Shown here piece by piece: positions 11,822-15,204 of a DNA stretch of 15,204 nucleotides. The stretch is from an uncultured Clostridia bacterium (GTDB lineage: Bacteria; Bacillota; Clostridia; Oscillospirales; Oscillospiraceae). The stretch is from contig CAMEIU010000032.1 in NCBI GenBank assembly GCA_945918815.1, positions 1 through 15,204 of the forward strand. Direction: 5' to 3'. A model generated the notes under the pieces. It did no database searches. It was not told the DNA's origin and saw only the letters and a program-made list of their open reading frames with translations. Made by a program: the position numbers and the translations under genes. Within the stretch, counting starts at the first letter, position 1. Every line of letters begins with the position of its first letter.

Positions 11822-14245
11822 ATGGCACGGAATGATCGTCCATCCAAGCAAAAAAAACAGAAAAATTCAGCCGGGTCCGCCAGTGAGCGGGCCAACCGGA
11901 CGATTCTGAGCCGCACATTCATTCTGATGATTCTGTGTGGCGTTGTTCTTTTTATTCCCCTGGTCGCAACCCTCTACAATCTGATGATCACCGAGCATGA
12001 CAAGTATGAGGAGCTGGCCATTCAGAATCAGACCCGCAGCACGCCTCTGTCGGCGGCCCGGGGCGTGATCTACGACCGGAACATGAACATTCTGGCGTCC
12101 TCCACCACGGTGGAGACCATCTTCATCGATCCCAACGGCATGGCCGCGGCCCAGAAGCAGGAGGAAGAAAAGCGGGCGGCGGGGAAGACCTATAATCCCA
12201 GTCAGACGCTGGACTTCATCGCCCGGGGCCTGGGGGCCATCCTGGAGGTGGACCCAGAGTTCGTCAAGGAGCAGGCCTCCGACACCGCCTATTATTACAA
12301 GGTCATCAAGCGGAAGGTTCCGGAGGACGTGGCCCAGCAGGTCCGCAGCTTCATCACCGACAACGACCTGACCGGCATCCATCTGGAGACCGACTCCCAG
12401 CGGTACTATCCCTACGGCTCCCTGGCGGGGCAGATTCTCGGCTTCGTCCGGTCCGACAACGTGGGCGCCGAGGGCCTGGAGGCCTACTATGACGCCACCC
12501 TGACCGGCAACGCCGGTGAAATCGTCACCACCAAGGGCAACCGCGGCTCGGAGATGCTCTATACATACGAGAAATACTACGACGCCTCCGACGGCAATTC
12601 CCTGGTCCTGACCCTGGATACCACGGTGCAGTATTACCTGGAGAAGAACCTCCAGGAGGCCGTGGAGAAATACAGCGTCCTCAACGGGGCCTTCGGCATC
12701 GTCATGGATGTGAACACCGGCGAGATTGTGGGCATGGCGACCCTGGGCAGCTACGATCCCAACAACTATCAGGAGATCTACGATGACTACACCCGGGAAC
12801 AGCTGGAATGGCAGTATGCCCAGACGCTGCTGCTGGACAAAGAAACCCAAGCCTATACCGACGCCATCGCGGCCTATAACGCCGCCGTGGCCACGGCCCG
12901 TCTGAAGCAGTGGCGCAACCGCTGCGTCTCCGACGGCTACGAGCCCGGCTCCACCTTCAAGCTCATCACCCTGGCCGCCGGTCTGGATTCCGGGGCCGTG
13001 GGCCTCAACGACACCTTCGTCTGCAACGGCACCGGCCATGTGTTCGCAGGCCGTGACCAGCCCCTGGACTGCTGGAAGCACGCGGGCCACGGCGTGGAGA
13101 CCACCAAGGAGGCCCTGGCCAACTCCTGCAACCCGGCCCTGGCCACCATGGGCCTTCGCATCGGCGGCGAGACCTTCTATGACTATGTGGAGGCCTTCGG
13201 CTTCACCAAAACAACGGGCATCGACCTGCCCGGCGAGGCCTCCGGCCTGTTCTTCTCCAAGGCCGATCTCAGCGGCGCTTCCACGGCCTCTCTGATTTCC
13301 TCGTCCTTCGGCCAGACCTTCCGTATCACCCCCATTCAGCTGGTCCGGGCCGTGGCCGCCGTGGTCAACGGCGGGTACCTGCTGGAGCCCTACATCGTCA
13401 AGGAGGTCCAGGATTCCGACGGCAATGTGATCCAGCGCAACGAAACCACGGTGCTGCGCCAGGTCATCAGCGAGGAAACCTCCGCCACCATGCGGGAGCT
13501 GATGGAGTACGTGGTCACCGACGGCACGGCCAGCAAGGCCCAGGTGCCCGGCTATCGCGTCGGCGGCAAGACCGGCACCTCGGAAAAAATCGATACCTAC
13601 GATGAGTACGGCAACCAGGTGGAGGATAAGATCTGCTCCTTCATCGGCGTGGCCCCCATCGACGATCCCCAGTATGTGGTCCTGGTGGCCCTGGACACGC
13701 CCAGCACCTCCACCGGCATGCTCATCGGCGGCGGCGCCATGGCCGCCCCCACGGTCAGCGCCATTTTCGCGGATATCCTGCCATATCTCGGCGTGGAGCC
13801 CCAGTATTCCGACGAGGACCTGAACATGGTGGCCATGTCCGTGCCGGATCTCTCCGGCATGACCGAGAGCGAGGCGTCCGCCATTCTGACGGAAAAGCAC
13901 CTGACCTACCGCCGGGCGGGCGAGGGCGCGACCATCACCGGCCAGATTCCCGCCGCCGGTTCCACCATTCCCGGCCTGTCCGAGATGGTGCTGTATTTCG
14001 GCACGGAGGTCCCGGGCGATCTGGTCACCGTGCCCGACTTCACCGACTGGTCCCTCTACGATGCCAACATTCTGGCCAATAACAATGGACTGTACCTCTT
14101 GGTGGTCGGCGTCAACAAGGGCGCCGACGAGCGGATCTACTCTGTCCGTGCCTCCCACCAGGACATCGCCGCCGGAACCCAGGTCCCGAGAGGCACCACC
14201 GTCACCGTGGAATTCACCGACTACGACACGGCGGGAGAAGGATAA
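11822..14245 (+). CDS. Septal/sporulation transpeptidase with two PASTA domains (SpoVD/PBP2B type)
   Basis: This class B penicillin-binding protein cross-links septal peptidoglycan outside the membrane, partnered by FtsW or SpoVE. Its 807 residues exceed SpoVD by about 160. It has a cytoplasmic tail with a lysine-rich patch, one membrane anchor (about residues 30-52), a dimerisation domain (ARGVIYDRN near 77), and a transpeptidase domain with S377-T-F-K380, S435-C-N437 and K583-T-G585. Two PASTA-like domains close it (VPDLSGMTESEA and VPDFTDWSLYDA starts, about residues 675-800). An insert of some 40 residues (about 325-365) precedes the SxxK motif. The start is ATG 11822 with GAAAGGA eight bases upstream. 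It lies 79 bp after ftsL and before murE. SpoVD and the vegetative PBP2B cannot be told apart here, so no symbol is given. Confidence 0.92.
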   Translation: MARNDRPSKQKKQKNSAGSASERANRTILSRTFILMILCGVVLFIPLVATLYNLMITEHDKYEELAIQNQTRSTPLSAARGVIYDRNMNILASSTTVETIFIDPNGMAAAQKQEEEKRAAGKTYNPSQTLDFIARGLGAILEVDPEFVKEQASDTAYYYKVIKRKVPEDVAQQVRSFITDNDLTGIHLETDSQRYYPYGSLAGQILGFVRSDNVGAEGLEAYYDATLTGNAGEIVTTKGNRGSEMLYTYEKYYDASDGNSLVLTLDTTVQYYLEKNLQEAVEKYSVLNGAFGIVMDVNTGEIVGMATLGSYDPNNYQEIYDDYTREQLEWQYAQTLLLDKETQAYTDAIAAYNAAVATARLKQWRNRCVSDGYEPGSTFKLITLAAGLDSGAVGLNDTFVCNGTGHVFAGRDQPLDCWKHAGHGVETTKEALANSCNPALATMGLRIGGETFYDYVEAFGFTKTTGIDLPGEASGLFFSKADLSGASTASLISSSFGQTFRITPIQLVRAVAAVVNGGYLLEPYIVKEVQDSDGNVIQRNETTVLRQVISEETSATMRELMEYVVTDGTASKAQVPGYRVGGKTGTSEKIDTYDEYGNQVEDKICSFIGVAPIDDPQYVVLVALDTPSTSTGMLIGGGAMAAPTVSAIFADILPYLGVEPQYSDEDLNMVAMSVPDLSGMTESEASAILTEKHLTYRRAGEGATITGQIPAAGSTIPGLSEMVLYFGTEVPGDLVTVPDFTDWSLYDANILANNNGLYLLVVGVNKGADERIYSVRASHQDIAAGTQVPRGTTVTVEFTDYDTAGEG

Positions 14246-14250
14246 AATCA

Positions 14251-14264
14251 ATGGACAATTGACA
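14251..14264. repeat. Two heptamers after the PBP stop codon
   Basis: ATGGACA and ATTGACA begin five bases after the stop codon of the transpeptidase gene, the same position relative to a stop as the array after alaS. No inverted partner is seen before murE, so the element is incomplete or was replaced by the YGTAGGG element that follows. Confidence 0.6.
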
Positions 14265-14284
14265 CAATTTGCACCGTACTCCGT

Positions 14285-14374
14285 TGTAGGGCACGGCCAC
14301 TGGACGTGCCGCTTGCAGGCAGCTGCATTTCGGAACGAACTGCCACACGGCGCGTCGGGTCGCCGCGCCCTACA
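14285..14374. repeat. YGTAGGG long element, copy C (reverse orientation)
   Basis: The 90-bp unit runs from TGTAGGGCACGGCCACTGG to GGTCGCCGCGCCCTACA. Its reverse complement matches copy B almost throughout, with differences mainly in the loop centre. Each half folds alone (GGCACG/CGTGCC and GGCGCG/CGCGCC) and the ends pair with each other, giving a cruciform-like layout. It interrupts the division/cell-wall operon between the PBP gene and murE. Confidence 0.85.
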
Positions 14375-14462
14375 GAGTCCTGTGCTCCCTTTGGAACTGC
14401 TGGGGGCACGAGGGTGCGCTAAAATTATAGATTCATTCCTCAAGCACAAAGGAGGATGCTTT

Positions 14463-15204
14463 ATGAAACTTCTCGATCTGCTCCAGGGGCTGGAGCTTTT
14501 GGAAATCCATGCCGATCTCGATCAGGAGATCACCGGCGTCTGCCATGATTCCAGGCAGGTGACTCCCGGCTGCCTGTTTGTGGCCATCTCCGGCTTTGCC
14601 GCAGACGGTCACCGGTTTGTGCCCATGGCATTGGCCAAGGGCGCGGCGGCGGTGCTGTGCCAGGAGGTGCCGGAATGCGGCGCGGCCTACGTCCGGGTGG
14701 CGGACACCCGGCTGGCCCTGGCCCTGGTCAGCGCCAACTGGTTTGGCCATCCGGCGGACCAGATGACCATGATCGGCTTCACCGGCACCAACGGCAAGAC
14801 CACCAGCACCTATCTTTTAAAGCACATTCTGGAGGACACCCTGGGGGCCAAGGTGGGCCTGGTGGGCACCATCCAGAACATGATCGGGGACCAGGTCCTC
14901 CACACCGAGCGCACCACGCCGGAGAGCTTCGAGCTCCAGGAATTGTTCCGCCAAATGCTGGACGCGGGCTGCACCCATGTGATCATGGAGGTCTCGTCCC
15001 ACGCCCTGGCCCTGAGCCGGGTGGCGGGGATCACATTTGAGACCGGCGTGTTCACCAATCTGACCCAGGATCACCTGGACTTCCACAAGACCATGGAGGC
15101 CTACTGCGATGCCAAAGCGCTGCTCTTTTCCATGTGCCGCGTGGGTGTCGTCAACGGTGACGACCCCTGGCATGAACGGCTGCTGAAAAACGCGGCGTGT
15201 CAGG
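14463..15204 (+). CDS. murE: UDP-N-acetylmuramoyl-peptide ligase MurE, 3'-truncated by the window edge
   Basis: MurE adds the third amino acid (usually meso-diaminopimelate or lysine) to UDP-MurNAc-L-Ala-D-Glu in the cytoplasm. 247 codons are visible. The N-terminal uridine-binding domain (DSRQVTPGCLFVAISG near residue 30) leads to the ATP-binding P-loop GFTGTNGKTTS, with the key lysine at about residue 112. Further on are TTPESFEL, EVSSHAL and DHLDFHKTMEAY, with the lysine of YCDAK in the place of the carbamoylated lysine. The start is ATG 14463, with AAAGGAGG seven bases upstream. The DNPR-type motif that would tell diaminopimelate from lysine lies beyond the window, so amino-acid specificity is open. 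The gene is separated from the PBP gene by a 217-bp repeat-bearing gap and may depend on read-through. Confidence 0.96.
   Translation, partial: MKLLDLLQGLELLEIHADLDQEITGVCHDSRQVTPGCLFVAISGFAADGHRFVPMALAKGAAAVLCQEVPECGAAYVRVADTRLALALVSANWFGHPADQMTMIGFTGTNGKTTSTYLLKHILEDTLGAKVGLVGTIQNMIGDQVLHTERTTPESFELQELFRQMLDAGCTHVIMEVSSHALALSRVAGITFETGVFTNLTQDHLDFHKTMEAYCDAKALLFSMCRVGVVNGDDPWHERLLKNAACQ

Noticed and set aside
14420..14430. Possible -10 box (TAAAAT or TTATAG) ahead of murE
   Set aside because: No -35 at acceptable spacing; the nearest TTGGAA is 23 bases away from TAAAAT.
11867..14449. Long open frame of 860 codons on the minus strand opposite the PBP gene
   Set aside because: It is an antisense shadow of a gene with intact catalytic motifs; composition is Gly/Ala/Val-rich and no domain is recognised.

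Overview
The window is a GC-rich stretch, roughly 60% GC by eye, from a low-GC-phylum Gram-positive (Clostridia-like) chromosome. The evidence is the mraZ-rsmH-ftsL-PASTA PBP-murE division and cell-wall cluster in Firmicutes order, a ClpC-type ATPase, strong AGGAGG ribosome-binding sites, and a yybP-ykoY riboswitch with an attenuator. Family-level placement in the Oscillospiraceae or a related gut lineage is inference from gene content and composition only.

Layout. (1) 1-2099 is the 3' part of alaS. (2) 2356-2694 is a small HIT hydrolase gene (hinT-like). (3) On the minus strand, mntP (4603-4016) and a CaxA-type cation exchanger gene (3933-2962) follow a sigma-A-type promoter, a manganese yybP-ykoY riboswitch and an intrinsic terminator at 4826-4618. 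This is a metal-responsive unit, and it converges on the HIT gene. (4) argS (6643-4886, minus) and clpC (6905-9250, plus) diverge from a repeat-filled gap. (5) From 9577 there is an excellent promoter, an array of MraZ-box-like repeats, then mraZ fused in frame to rsmH, ftsL, a two-PASTA transpeptidase gene (spoVD/pbpB type) and the 5' part of murE. The PBP, FtsL and MurE serve septal peptidoglycan synthesis. MraZ is the cluster's regulator and RsmH methylates 16S rRNA.

Two things stand out. First, mraZ and rsmH are joined in one reading frame: the MraZ tail, the intergenic gap and the RsmH start are missing. rsmH is then broken by a +1 (or -2) frameshift between 10243 and 10279, before its conserved second half. 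Second, nearly every intergenic gap is filled with structured repeats of three kinds. The first kind is elements bounded by inverted arrays of exactly four heptamers (ATTGACA-like) with small variable hairpins inside. The second is a 'YGTAGGG' hairpin family, both short units and about 80-90 bp double-hairpin units. The third is a 'TGTCATTGCGAG' inverted-repeat family. They occur as nested or composite units and keep pairing where their sequences differ. They appear to have been co-opted as a bidirectional terminator, as outward -35 boxes for argS and clpC, and as the stop codon of rsmH. No transposase, CRISPR array, tRNA or rRNA gene was seen.
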